Source: Pseudophaeomoniella oleicola | Taxonomy: Eukaryota; Ascomycota; Eurotiomycetes; Phaeomoniellales; Phaeomoniellaceae | Reading direction: 5' to 3' | Assembly: GCA_003868215.1 (NCBI GenBank) | Contig: QWDQ01000007.1 | Coordinates: 248,001 to 312,000, forward strand | Length of the DNA: 64,000 nucleotides | Shown: piece after piece, positions 20,630-31,355 of the stretch | Position numbering within the stretch: the first letter of the stretch is position 1 | Layout of the letters: each line of letters starts with the position of its first letter | Notes under the pieces: generated by a model | What the model saw: the letters and a program-made list of their open reading frames with translations, nothing else | What the model was told of the DNA's origin: nothing | Database searches by the model: none | Position numbers and translations under genes: made by a program

Positions 20630-22128
20630 CTATCTCCTTCTTAGATACCAAGCAAATGCTTCACCATGGGTGGATTCACTGTAAGGACTTGGGACTTCCG
20701 CTAGACTTGGCCTGGCGACAGGATGTCTTAGATAGACAGCGGCACAAATGTTCTGATTGACCTCAAGATATCGAGGAATGAACGCGAATGCTGACATATA
20801 GTCTCGTGGCTCCCAAGGCGTTGCATACGGCTTGCTTGGTTCAATTGGGTTGTCTTGTAACATCTCCATAGCCCGTTTTAGAGCGCGAACGTCCGAATCT
20901 GTGAGGGTTCTGAGATCGACTGTAGTGCTTTCGGACGAAGTGGATGAAGGCACATAACCCGCAAATGACCTCTCGCCATCTGCATTGTTCTCCGACGTCT
21001 TTTCTTCTGCATCATTTCCAGAACGATTCGCGGAAATTTCGAGAAGTTCGTCGGGCACTTTCAAAAGGTGCTTTAGCTCTTGGAATTGGGCTTCCAGATT
21101 GTCGGTGAGGATTGTACTGCTCTGCGATCTCGACAACGTTCGCTGTATCGCTTTTTGAAAAGAGCGCACTTCACGCTTGCGCTTGCCGGGTACTCTCTCC
21201 TCGGCATTTGAAATCAATCCCTTCGCTTGCTTAAGCAAAGCCTTCAACGTCACTCTTGGATCTTCATCCGCTTCTGCTTCGGAGGCATCCTCTTCAGTGT
21301 CCTTTTTGACGTCTTCGGCAAGAGCTGCCTCCCCTCCGTCCCTGTGCTCTGCTTTCTCTTCAGTATTCTTTTCGACGTCTTCAGCAAGAGCCACCTCCTC
21401 CACAGCTTCGGTTTCGTCCTCAGAGCTCGGGAGCTTCGGCTTGCCTGTAGCATACATTACCCGCTCTGGGTCTACCTGAAACATATCGCCAGGGTTCAAA
21501 AGGTAGCCCGGGTAGATCATCTAATCCAAGTCAATAAGTGGCATTAAAGGGGAGAGTCACAACGAACTTTCTTTCCGTTCACTTTGACCCCCCCATGGAC
21601 GACAAATTGCCTGGCTTGCCGTGCACTAGATGCAAACAAGGCCCTGAACACAGCACTATCCAGTCTTCTTTCCAATGGCGCAAAAGTCATGGCCATGTAG
21701 GGGATTATCTTGGAGGGTTCGGTAGGATCGCTCTCCTTCGGAATCTTCAACCCTGACCCACGGCCAGCAGATTCCAAGGTTCCATCATTGGCAGCAAGAT
21801 ATTCGGGATCTATTGGCACAACCCCCCGTAACCTTCGTGCGAACATACGCTCCCATTGTCCTTCTCGAACTTGCTCGCCATGGTACTGCCGTAGCAGCGA
21901 CTTGGCAGTCCACTTTTGCTGGAAGAAGTTCTTGATACGATATGAGGTACGTTTCAGATGCGAGAGGTTGTAGAGGTTATATTTGCTCCATGATGCTCGG
22001 AATTTCTAGAGAGCTGAATGTTAGCATGCGTGGACACGTTCTCCGGAGACGCAAAAACCACACCACGGCAGAACGGGAGAGATCGGACATACAGGCTTCT
22101 TCAGAGGAGTCGTCGCTCTGTTTCGCAT
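20630..22128 (-). CDS. NAM9: Mitochondrial small-subunit ribosomal protein uS4m (Nam9)
   Basis: Structural protein of the mitochondrial ribosome, equivalent to bacterial S4. Exons on the minus strand are 22128-22093, 22005-21568 and 21520-20630; the introns are 87 and 47 nt. The product has 454 residues. The 12-codon first exon reads [12 protein letters not shown] and joins to [15 protein letters not shown], the usual Nam9 start. The S4 RNA-binding domain spans about residues 115-172. It crosses the second intron, whose removal gives [19 protein letters not shown]. The C terminus [12 protein letters not shown] is also typical. An acidic, glutamate-rich insert at about 190-250 contains a duplicated ALAEDVxKxTEE block (about 202-213 and 224-235). 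Confidence 0.88.
21521..21567 (-). other. Intron 2 of NAM9
   Basis: 47 nt, donor GTTCGT, acceptor GATTAG, phase 0, inside the S4 domain. Confidence 0.8.
22006..22092 (-). other. Intron 1 of NAM9
   Basis: 87 nt, donor GTATGT, branch TGCTAAC, acceptor CTCTAG, phase 0 after a 36-nt first exon. Confidence 0.85.
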
Positions 22129-22654
22129 CTTGCATAAGCTACGAGGGGCAGCTCACTGGCGTCTAAGTAGTTTGTTCTTATCGCTTCCTAGAAAGAATAT
22201 CTGGCGATGCACTTATTCTCTGCTCCATCAATGCCAAGCATGGTTACGGCAGCCGTAGCGGCCATTTAATTCTGCCTTTGCTCGCTTCACTTCCCTCAGA
22301 AAATCTGTAGAGGAGTCTATTGCAGTAGCTTTCACTATTAGATAGCGCCTACGTATTAGTAAATCACGAAGACAAGAATTTCTCTCTCTATTACAGTAGC
22401 TTTGTCAATTCATATCTGTCCGTATTGAAAACAGTATCATCACGTTTAGTACTAGAGTCTGGTCTTGACCATACACATCCCGAGGTCTCATCCCGTAATT
22501 CTATCCGCAAGCATTCCTTGATGGTATACCATAATGCAACGAATTCTCATTATGTTATTGACAAGTTTCGCGTGGCCTCCATCTACTGAAGTATTCCGCC
22601 ATATATTGAAGGAGGATTCCCCGAAGCATGAGTACCTTATATTGACGAAGAATT
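22129..22654. other. Spacer between NAM9 and the Cnl2/NKP2 gene
   Basis: A same-strand spacer of 526 bp; it contains the NAM9 promoter. The sequence is AT-rich around 22320-22440. No other feature was recognised. Confidence 0.45.
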
Positions 22655-23347
22655 TCAATCTGAAGTCGCGTCTTCACATACCCTGTCCAATCTAGCTAAT
22701 GCCCTTTTGACTTCCTCTCCAATGTCTGATTTTCCACCCGCTTTGGTGAAGGTCCCGTATCGCAGATCGCTCAATGCTCCAACTGTCTCTTTAATTTCTG
22801 AGATGAGCACCTGCGCTTCTTGCTCTGCAGCCTCAGATTCGGCATTTAGCAAATCGGTTGCCTTCTCCATCTCGGTCAGAAGGCTTTCCAGTGAATGAAA
22901 AGATGAAATCCCCGTTGGCGCTCCTTTACCCCGTTCCTTCAGAGACCTGGAATGAGAACTTGACCCCGATGGACTGAACAAAACTGTGTCGATCTCCATG
23001 TCCTTCTCCTCTCTGATTGCATCAACCTCGTCCTCGATCTCTGTGTTCTCTCGTCCTTTTCGTTTGAAGCCATGCTGCTGTCCCTCTCTCAAGGCTCTCC
23101 ACATCTCAATCTTCATCCGATCACCTCTTTGGGTTTCTCCTGCTATGTTGTCTCTTACAACGTCCATATCGAGCGAGCGGCCGAATTGTAGGTCCCGATA
23201 AAGTGACTTGACGTGGGGGTGGGAACGCATCTTAGCCGGGAAAAGGTTACGGAAGTATTCGATTGGGAGTATTGTGGGAAGGGAGGCTGGGGTAAGGAGG
23301 TAAGAGGACAGGATTTGGGATTCTGTTGGAATCGGTTGCGGCGGCAT
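22655..23347 (-). CDS. Cnl2/NKP2-family kinetochore protein
   Basis: A 230-residue hydrophilic protein. The N-terminal part (SQILSSYLLTPASLPTILP, then a FRNLFPAKMRSHPHVKSLYRDLQ segment) matches the Cnl2/NKP2 family. Members belong to the inner-kinetochore CCAN (Ctf19-type) complex, where Nkp1-Nkp2 bind at centromeres. The second half has heptad-like helices (residues about 150-230) expected of this coiled-coil subunit. Length is normal for fungal members. The first ATG in frame is at 23347. Recognition rests mainly on the first 60 residues; the rest of the family is poorly conserved. Confidence 0.7.
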   Translation of the reverse strand: MPPQPIPTESQILSSYLLTPASLPTILPIEYFRNLFPAKMRSHPHVKSLYRDLQFGRSLDMDVVRDNIAGETQRGDRMKIEMWRALREGQQHGFKRKGRENTEIEDEVDAIREEKDMEIDTVLFSPSGSSSHSRSLKERGKGAPTGISSFHSLESLLTEMEKATDLLNAESEAAEQEAQVLISEIKETVGALSDLRYGTFTKAGGKSDIGEEVKRALARLDRVCEDATSD

Positions 23348-24300
23348 AGTGACCCGTTGAAGCAAGAAAGCACTAAATAGTCGCCGAGCGACTGCTTCGT
23401 AGACAATACTTTAATGTCAATCCAGGCCTGAAGGCACTGTAATATCGAGAGATGGCGTTCTGGCACTGGTTCCGGTTGGAAGGATCGTTCTTTGATATAT
23501 GTCAACACGACCCTTTTCTAAAAGCTTTAAGTTAAGAGTGGTCTTGAGGAACGGCTACGCCGAAGTTATCACTCTTTTGATAGATGGTTCCAATGGTGTA
23601 ACAATAGCCCACCATCCACCTTCCGATAAGGTCTGTTGGAATGTTCAAAGGATGAAACCCGTGCGTTTTAGCAGCGGAGCCAAGTAAAGCTCAATTGCTG
23701 TTACGTCGTCCTTCGCTCGCTTTCTGCTGAGACATTCTTTTCAGATTATGCCTACAGAGATCGATCGCTTTGTTAAGTCAGGCAATGACTGGGCAATAGA
23801 TCATCAGCCTTGATCACTGACGTCGACGCGTTCTGGACACGGACCACACGAATAGATCACGTGGCTGAATTGTTAATTTCTAGGCGCTTGTTCGTCCAGG
23901 CCAGTATTGAAGAATTGAGATGATGTTTCTGTAAAATCAACACCTGGCCTTTGGTTTGAAAAGCATGCAGACATCGTTTTCCAAATGCTTGATATCCAGA
24001 AGTTGTCTTTTGAATGAAGCAAGAAGCATTAAGAAAATGGTCCCGTAGCTAAGAAAGGAGGCGCGTCCATGAACATGCAAAAAGGTTGTCTTCTCCTTGT
24101 TCCAGAACACCAAATCTCCAAATCCCAAACGACATCTTACCTTCTTCACCAACAAGGAAGGAAGAATTGGTCAACTAACGCGTTCTTTTGTTTGTTTCTT
24201 CCAGTTCCTCTCTGTTACTCTCGAATTTCATCTGCTCCGCTCGCATTGCCGCGATAACATCAGAACCACAGCACGCGACGGCCAGATCTTGGGCCTCACG
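23348..24300. promoter_or_regulatory. Divergent promoter region of Cnl2/NKP2 and EAF3
   Basis: 953 bp between two genes transcribed apart. The frame upstream of the EAF3 ATG is open for about 68 codons, but the family start is at the ATG at 24301. CT-rich stretches near 24180-24250 fit a 5' leader. No defined operator was found. Confidence 0.45.
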
Positions 24301-26702
24301 ATGGCACCAGCAAACACCTCGGCATTCGCCAAGGACGAAAAGGTCTTCTGTTTCCATCATGAACTGCTCTATGAGGCCAGGATATTAGATGTGAGGAGAG
24401 TGGACGAAAAGGACAAGAATAGTCCGTTTGAGTACATGGTGCATTACAAAGGGTGGAAGAATACGTAAGTCCATGATTTCTCGGCTTGGTTCTCGTTGAT
24501 TTGCTTGACAATACCCGGCGCCCGCGGTGTTTGTTTGCGACTTCATATTTGCTTGATTCCTGTCCACAGTCCTGTAACTATTGTCGCACTCCCTCAAATT
24601 TCTGTTTTCTTCCATGTCAATTCGAATCCTATTTTCATCGTGCATCACTTGCCCCTACAACCAAAACACCATCGTCTGTGCGCTTCAACACTCGAGCTCT
24701 GTTAGCACGGATGGGCTTTCTGGTCTTTGCTCCGTTCCGCAAAATCAACTGAAGTAGCTGCTTTTGAGCGAGTCTTGTTCCTGCCAGGTCATACTGCCTA
24801 GCAGGTTGGTATCTGTCTTGTGTGGTACTCACTGCCACTGGTGGAGCTTATGAGCTACCTCTCACAGCCGCTGTGTGTTTGGACTGTCATGATTGCTCGT
24901 GACTGACTGTGGGCTGGGGGCTCTCATTGTTTGCCTTGTGTCTCGTCTGCTCAGCTCTACCTCGTCTCGCTTTAACTCGTGGACCATTCACATTTCACCC
25001 TTACGCATCTTAAAACGTGAAGCTGTGCTTCTTGTGGCCAACAGCATTCGCTAATTCCCCTTGTTCTTCAGTTGGGACGATTGGGTTCCTCAAGATCGCC
25101 TCCGCAAACTGACAGACGAGTATCGAGAACTTGCACTGAATCTGAAGAAAGATCTTGTCAGTCAAGATACCCGGCGCCAACCGGTTACCACAAAGTCGAC
25201 GAAGAAGGGAGGAAAAGAAGAGACAGGAAGCGAGGACAGACACTCTGTTGCACCTTCTGGCAAGCGAAGAAAGGAGAAGGACATCGAGATTGAGACAGTA
25301 AGAGACCCTTTCCCGCTGCTACGCAGCTCAACGCCGTCGTTATCTGCTTGGGGTCTCTGTCAGAGTCATGGATCTTGCAAGGTCTGAGGAGATACCTCGT
25401 GAGCGAAGGCGCCTTGGTTTGCGATCGCTTGCAGGTTCGACCGAAACTCCTCGAATTTTACCTATGAGCGCCAAGAAGCCTAAATCTGAGGGCCATGGGA
25501 TTGCTTCCTGCACCCCCGACACCGGAAGTCAAGAAAGGGAAAATCGACCAGTTTTGACCTTCTTCGATATCGATAGAGAGCTTGGTGGTCGACCACCTCA
25601 GGATCCGCCTGAGTACATATCGAGAGACACTGCTTCGAAAAAGATTGTTCTTGCACCATGTCCATCCGGAACCCTGGACTATGAAGCCCGCAAAATAAAA
25701 GAAGAAGGAGGAGTGCCCTTCCGTGTAGGCAGCGGACACTACCCCAGCAAAGTAGTAGATTGGAATGCCGAAAACAGTACCCAAAAGCACATCACAACCT
25801 TGCAGTCGGATGCCTACAGCTCCCACAAAGACGACAGGCTTCTGTTCGCTCCCAAACCGAAGCGGGACAACAAAGAAGCAACACTCAAATGGTACAAAGC
25901 TCGAGCAGCCCCAGAGCCTGTGGCAGCACCTCTCTACTACAGTATTCTAGACACTATTCAGAACCTCAAGCAAGAGACGCAGGAAGAAGAAAATGGCGGT
26001 GACCCAGATGCTAACAGTCAAACTGCACCAACAGGAAGACCATTTCATGACGAAGCCAGCAATTAGCATGAACATGTACATCCCAGATACGATCAAAGCG
26101 TACCTTGTCGATGACTGGGAATATGTAACGAAGAACTATCAACTGGTTCCTTTACCTGCAAAGTATCCTGTGAATTGGATCATGGATGAATACTTCAATC
26201 AAGAAAAAGTCAATCGAAGGTTAGGCAGTCCAGAAGCACAGTTGCTCGAAGAAGTCCGGATAGGAATTAAAGAGTGGTTTAAAAGAGCTTTAGGGAAGAC
26301 ATTACTGTACAGATTTGAGCGAGAGCAATACTCTGACGTTTCCGTGTGGTGGGAGAACGTTACAGACCCGAACGACAAATGGTATGGAAGGGGTGTTGGA
26401 GATTGTTACGGTGCTGAACACCTTTGTCGTCTTCTTGGTACGTCACCGAGGCTCTAGTCTTCTGCTATCCCGGGTTTCTACCAGCCAATAACTTTTTACT
26501 GATCCAATCTTGCCGTATAGTAAAAGTGCCAGAATACATTGCGCACACGAACATGGACGCTCAATCAATCAACACCATGCGTCGAGAACTCGACCACTTC
26601 ATGGCTTGGCTTGCCACCCACGCTACGGATTTCATGTGCAAGGAATACGTCCCAGCAACACAGGAGTATATTGAACAGGCGACAGGAAGTAGTGGACGCT
26701 AA
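24301..26702 (+). CDS. EAF3: Chromatin protein Eaf3 (MRG15 family)
   Basis: A shared subunit of the NuA4 acetyltransferase and the Rpd3S deacetylase that reads methylated H3K36. Exons are 24301-24464, 25072-25297, 26035-26437 and 26521-26702, giving 324 residues, a normal length. The chromodomain (residues 1-75) has YEARILDVRRVD and YKGWKNT-WDDWVPQDRL, with the aromatic cage residues in place. A basic linker follows. The MRG domain (about 137-320) begins KPAISMNMYIPDTIKAYLVD and contains RFEREQYSD, YGAEHLCRLL-VKVPEYI and NMDAQSINTMRREL. The introns are 607, 737 and 83 nt. The first two are far longer than any in neighbouring genes except the PFK-2 gene. The exon 2/exon 3 phases agree (KDIEIET-EDHFMTKP), and this junction matches other fungal Eaf3 proteins. 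Intron 2 contains a long open frame (see 25302-26066). Confidence 0.9.
24465..25071 (+). other. Intron 1 of EAF3 (607 nt)
   Basis: Donor GTAAGT, acceptor TTCTTCAG. It splits the chromodomain between KNT and WDDW. The sequence is pyrimidine-rich with many in-frame stops. No ORF of note and no mobile-element ends were seen. Confidence 0.85.
25298..26034 (+). other. Intron 2 of EAF3 (737 nt)
   Basis: Donor GTAAGA, branch TGCTAAC at 26009-26015, acceptor CCAACAG, phase 0 on both sides. It contains a long open frame in a different phase. Confidence 0.75.
25302..26066 (+). other. Long open frame inside EAF3 intron 2, possibly coding
   Basis: The frame is open from 25302 to a TAG ending at 26066, about 255 codons. 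ATGs are at 25368 (232 residues) and 25464 (MSAKKPKSEGHG). The codons look protein-like by eye: purine first positions and a preference for C over T in TAC, GAC and AAC codons. The peptide is hydrophilic, with segments such as RPVLTFFDIDRELGGRPPQD and APLYYSILDTIQNLKQ. No family was recognised. The last 32 bases overlap EAF3 exon 3 in another frame. The splice sites I tried do not let it join EAF3 exons in phase. It could be a nested gene, a rare alternative exon or relic coding sequence. Confidence 0.4.
26438..26520 (+). other. Intron 3 of EAF3
   Basis: 83 nt, donor GTACGT, acceptor GTATAG. Removal gives CRLL-VKVPEYI. Confidence 0.85.
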
Positions 26703-27259
26703 TGTACAAAAGTATTCCTCAGATGGTTAGTATGCTAAGGCCGGCCTGCCGCAAGATACATGTAGAGCCCTGCCAATTACCACCCGTCTGGCTACTCTTT
26801 CGGCTTTTAGCTAGTGCCCTGGGACCGTTGTTATGATAGCAGAACCAGCGGGTCGTGAAAAAAGATGTTATCACCCAGCAAGTCCAGAAACGAGCAAGCT
26901 TGTTTCACGATACATTTCCTTCCTGCGTTGCGATATCATGCCTGCTAGCTCCCTAATTTGATCTCTGTTTCTCCGCGCGTGTTGAGTATATGATCCGCGA
27001 CCAAGATCCTTAAAACAGAATGAAGCCCTGATTTGGAGAACACTGGAGGAAAATGGTCTATAAGAGATCATGCCGTCGCAGCGTAAGAAGATTATCAGCG
27101 GCCAAATAACCCAAGGCCAAAGACATCTCATGCTGAAAAAGAAAAAAGTTGTAAAGATATCCTGTCTAGGTAGCACGATGTGGGTCTGATCTATGGTTGC
27201 TCGAATTTCAAAAATGTCTACTCGTACCTGCCCTGATACCCTCGGCGGGATGACGCGCT
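26703..27259. other. Convergent intergenic region
   Basis: 557 bp between the 3' ends of EAF3 and the ARMH3-like gene. No gene is visible. Confidence 0.45.
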
Positions 27260-29426
27260 CTAAGATTTCAGACCTTCTTGTCTCCCAACGACCAGCCTCC
27301 TTGCATCCTCAGCAACGGTCCTTAAGATCCTCTTCAACAACACTCTCTCATTACCTTCCCTCCACGGAGTCCAATTCCCGAATTCCATGGCCGTGTCTGG
27401 GATGTCCAATGTGTCGTAGCCCTGTTTGATTACGGCGGCTACAGAGGCGGGGGACTGCTGGGGTTTGTTCCCTCCTTTGGAAGTGAGCAGGTTCTCATAG
27501 TGGGTGAAGACCTGGATGAGGACTTGGACAGAATGCGTAGGGGATGCAGTGCCAACTGTCGACAGGCCGAGACTATATGCCTCGCGGAATTTTGCAAGGG
27601 TGGACCCACATTCGATTAATTTGTAGAAGAGGTCGTCGTAACTTGAAGGGTCGGGTAGGAAAGCGTCGCCGCTCGAGAGGCAGAACACTATCAGATTCGA
27701 GAGCGGAGTGCATATCTCGTCGTTGATTCCGGAAATGAAGTATAGATCAGAAGAGTATTGAGTGAGGAAGCGGACTAACGAGGTAAGTGATCCCCAAATG
27801 TATGGCCAATGATAAGAGAGTCGGATTTTGTTGTGGCTAAGATATGTGACGATTCGCAGTATGATGCCAATCGACAAGCTGTAGAGAGGGACGTCAAGTC
27901 GCTTCCGAAGATTATGGCTCAGTATCGTTGTACATATGTCCATGATGACGGTGAGAGGGTTGCGGTCGGATGTTACTGATGGCAATTGAGGTGAGCGCTG
28001 CCTGCATAATCGTACATGTAATTTTGTCTCAGGAGCTGATAGTCTCTTCATTATCACAGCATCTTCGGCTATGATACGCAGGGTTAGCAGGTTTAGCAAA
28101 GCGTGATGGAGGCCCCTCTCAGACCGGTATGCATGGTGTCCCAGATATGAGGTAAAGGACAGAAAAGCTGAGAACGGGCTTTCGGCTGTTTTCGACAGAG
28201 GAGCAAGCGTTGTAAGGTTAGCGGTGAAGACTTTATTTGCGTTGACGAACGAGTACGTGGACAATGACATGGCTGCTTCCGGTCCGGGCAATGCAGTGAA
28301 AAGCCTCTTGGCTTCTTCTTCTGTTGGGGGTATCAATTTTGCTTTTGCTTCAGGTGCAAGGACTCGAAGTCCAAAAAAGACCAACGTAGAATTCAGGTTC
28401 CAGCCTTCCGGAATATCCTCTTGGATAAGCACATACTCGTTCCTGGCGATGGAGCATGTTGTACCAATCGTCCTAACTATCCTTTGAATGGTGTCTTCAT
28501 TGACGAAGTCGTCAAGTCGTAATTGATATGGATTCTGCATCTCGAATTTGTTGTAGTTCGCTAGCAAACCAAGTAAAACAAATGCCTCTAGAAAGTCTTT
28601 CGGTTCCTCGACTTCATGTGTGAACTGAAAAGCTGTTAACAGTGCCAATGACTGCGCTAGGCTCAAGTACCTTCATGAGTGCCGGGAATAAATCCCTGTG
28701 TGTGAAAAATGACACAAGGCCAGTTTGGTATGCGCCAGAAACCATCGAGATAGCAGCGTTGACTGCCGACCGTCTCAAGGCGACTAGTGAATTAGCTGAA
28801 TCCAACTTGCTGTCACGATCGACATACCTGTGCCATTTCCCCGGACGGTGGTCTCAATGCAGGTGACGAAATGGGATATAATCGTATCGACTTCGTCAAG
28901 ACCTGCGAGGACTTGAATGACATCTGAGCTCGGATTGGTGAAACGTTTGGTGAGAACACCGGCCAAGAATGCCGACAGAGTCTATATCATTATAAGTATT
29001 TGCCTAACGATGTCAAGTCACGACGGCAGACCTCAAATGCGTTCAAGTTCTGTGGACTGCATCGTGATTCGGCCTCTTTGATTGACCGTGAGAACAGTGC
29101 CTGAGTCAAAGCCTGTGCCTTCGTTTCAATATCCTCCTAGGAAATTCAAGTAACAGCAAGACATACGTGAAGGTGTATCAGATCCTCGGGGGGTATAGAG
29201 TCAAGAATCGTGCTTAGACCGGCTCGATCTGGGCGTAGCAAGAAGAATTCTGTCCAAAACCCTTCGGAAGGAATGAAGGAGTCATCATCCTGAGACAGGC
29301 ATCAATAGAGAAACATTGCAAAGGGATGAAAATGCTGACATGAAGAAGCAGATACTTGTAGAGCTCTACAATCTTTGGCTGAAAGACATCCGGCCTTGTA
29401 TCCTGGGTTAAAGGCGACGGCTCCAT
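27260..29426 (-). CDS. ARMH3 / DUF1741 armadillo-like protein
   Basis: A 640-residue helical-repeat protein with the DUF1741 (armadillo-like helical domain 3) signature. The human relative C10orf76/ARMH3 binds the Golgi PI4-kinase system; the fungal role is little known. Exons on the minus strand are 29426-29340, 29289-29167, 29112-29032, 28981-28828, 28783-28671 and 28624-27260. Family landmarks restored by splicing include SEGFWTEFFLLRPDRAGL, FLAGVLTKRFTNPSSD, SGAYQTGLVSFFTHRDLFP, and ALMK-FTHEVEEP leading to LLGLLANYNKFEMQNPYQLR. The five introns are 50, 54, 50, 44 and 46 nt. For intron 2 a nearer AG would give an implausible 30-nt intron; I chose the AG at 29113, which also fits the family spacing. 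The start ATG directly follows an in-frame stop. Confidence 0.82.
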
Positions 29427-29990
29427 CTATCATAGATGTGCACCTAGATATATATGAGAGCTCAACCAGCTACCAAAATGTTCTATCGTCATTATATGTT
29501 CAAGAATCCATGTTACGAGAAAGGGTTCTGAAATGGTGTATCTATCAACTGCCACCGGCCTGTTGATCTCGTCAATATGTAAAAAGCACTTGTATACGGT
29601 GAACGATGGACGCGAGTAACTGAACAGGTAACAATAAGGGTAAAACTGGCCGCCGAGGTTTTTAATTAAAGGGCCCATCGCACGGCCACAGGCTGAGAAG
29701 CGCCACTTCTGTTGTGGCGTCTTTACTTATGGGACTTTATCCAATCGTCGCCAATCTAACGTCCCAGAAATCATCAGAAATCTCATTGGTCCCCATCGTC
29801 GCGGCAAAAAGGAACTTTGCTTGGTCATCTCAACCAACGCTTTTTATCATTAATTGTATCATTCCTGATTCCTAACATCCTGAAACCTCGCCGTTGCAAC
29901 TTCGACTATTGATGAGAGGTGTATGTGCATCGATGTCATTGTGATTCTCTTACATTCGCAAATTCACTCGAGTGAGTGCTCTCTGTCATT
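29427..29990. promoter_or_regulatory. Divergent promoter of the ARMH3-like gene and ISA1
   Basis: 564 bp between divergent starts. The 5' leader of ISA1 is probably the pyrimidine-rich stretch after 29810. No operator was recognised. Confidence 0.45.
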
Positions 29991-30791
29991 ATGTCGACTC
30001 CGCGGTTGGTCACACCCGTGACATCATCCAACCTCTTCTTCACCTACCTTGCTGCAGCTGTCTCACGATCATGTCCGCATGCAGCACGAATAGCATCGAG
30101 TCGCGGGCAACACAGTCAATCATCAAAGCGTGATCTGTACACTCAGCCTGCGTATCGACCTCACCGTTTGCCTGAATCTTTCGGGCCGCCACCCAGGAAT
30201 GCCGGTATACCTGACACATCAATCGCCGGGCCAAAGCCGGAGACAGACAACTCACGGCCTCCGAGGCTCACAGGCTTTCAAGAAGGATGGGCCAACGATA
30301 AGGGTGAAGAGGTGGCAAGCATAAGCTTCCCGGAAAGCGAAGCGCAGAAATCCAAGCCGGTCGATATTGCGAAGGGCCCAAGTTCTACCACTGTAGACAA
30401 ATCAGCAGAGCAACCAACACCTCAGGCAAGTGAACCACCGAAACGAAAGCGAAAACTACGGCCAAGGAAGGCTGCTATGAGTATAACGCCATCCGCTATA
30501 CAACATCTCCGCCGACTTGTCTCCCAACCAGACCCAAAAATGATTCGAGTAGGCGTGAAGAACAAAGGATGTTCAGGACTGGCGTACGACTTGAGCTACA
30601 CGGCCAAGCCATCGCCTACCGATGAAATCGTCGAACAAGATGGCGTCAAGGTACTCATCGACAGCCGTGCGCTCCTTAGCATCATCGGTTCGGAGATGGA
30701 TTGGCAGGAAGACAAATTGGCGTCAAGGTTCATATTTAAGAACCCGAATGTCAAGGAACAGTGTGGGTGTGGCGAATCTTTCATGGTATAG
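29991..30791 (+). CDS. ISA1: Mitochondrial A-type iron-sulfur assembly protein Isa1
   Basis: A-type carrier (HesB/IscA family) that helps build [4Fe-4S] clusters for mitochondrial enzymes such as aconitase and for biotin/lipoate synthases. It is a single-exon protein of 266 residues. The first roughly 150 residues are basic, serine/proline-rich and poorly ordered, which fits a mitochondrial presequence plus linker. The conserved domain starts around AAMSITPSAIQHLRRLV. It carries the three cluster-binding cysteines: C194 in NKGCSGLAYDL, and C258 and C260 in CGCGESFMV. The ATG at 29991 is the first one in this frame. Confidence 0.92.
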   Translation: MSTPRLVTPVTSSNLFFTYLAAAVSRSCPHAARIASSRGQHSQSSKRDLYTQPAYRPHRLPESFGPPPRNAGIPDTSIAGPKPETDNSRPPRLTGFQEGWANDKGEEVASISFPESEAQKSKPVDIAKGPSSTTVDKSAEQPTPQASEPPKRKRKLRPRKAAMSITPSAIQHLRRLVSQPDPKMIRVGVKNKGCSGLAYDLSYTAKPSPTDEIVEQDGVKVLIDSRALLSIIGSEMDWQEDKLASRFIFKNPNVKEQCGCGESFMV

Positions 30792-31355
30792 GACAATGTG
30801 TGATGAGATCCTTGTGTTCGCTGGCGTTGTGTGGCATTGGGTAGTATTGGGAATGGCATAAGTTATGTCACTGGAGTGCTTGCATGTTAATCCTTTTGGG
30901 ACTGGGTAAACTAGAATGATATCCTAGATTCGTACTTTTCAGTCCTATGAATGATAGCCTTGTATTGTGTGTTGTATTGAGAACCATTCTAAATCCTAGA
31001 AATCTCCCTTGAATGCGAAATACCACCTGATCCTGTCAAATGCATTTCCCATCTTGCTTGGAACTGCGACGCCTGTAAGCATGAAAACAATTCATAACAC
31101 ATTAACCGGTATATCGGTTTCAGGTCCGATTTGCCCCCAGACACCGTCGATATCAAAATAATTCACCCAGAGCAGGGAGGAGTTGCTGCCCTTTCCCCCA
31201 CCACTGCCCAAGACCTTTTCGAACGAATAACTAAAGATATCGCAACGTGGCCTGGAAAGATACCCAAAATCGAACAAACGTAGGAAAGTGTGCGCCTTCA
31301 TTGGCGATGCAATAAACAAAAACAAACAAATAATGAGAATGGGGGAGAGACAGTA
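30792..31355. other. Convergent intergenic region
   Basis: 564 bp between the 3' ends of ISA1 and the mannosyltransferase gene. No gene is supported. Confidence 0.45.

Noticed and set aside
24097-24300. In-frame extension upstream of the EAF3 ATG
   Set aside because: The chromodomain family begins at the ATG at 24301; the upstream peptide looks like translated 5' leader.
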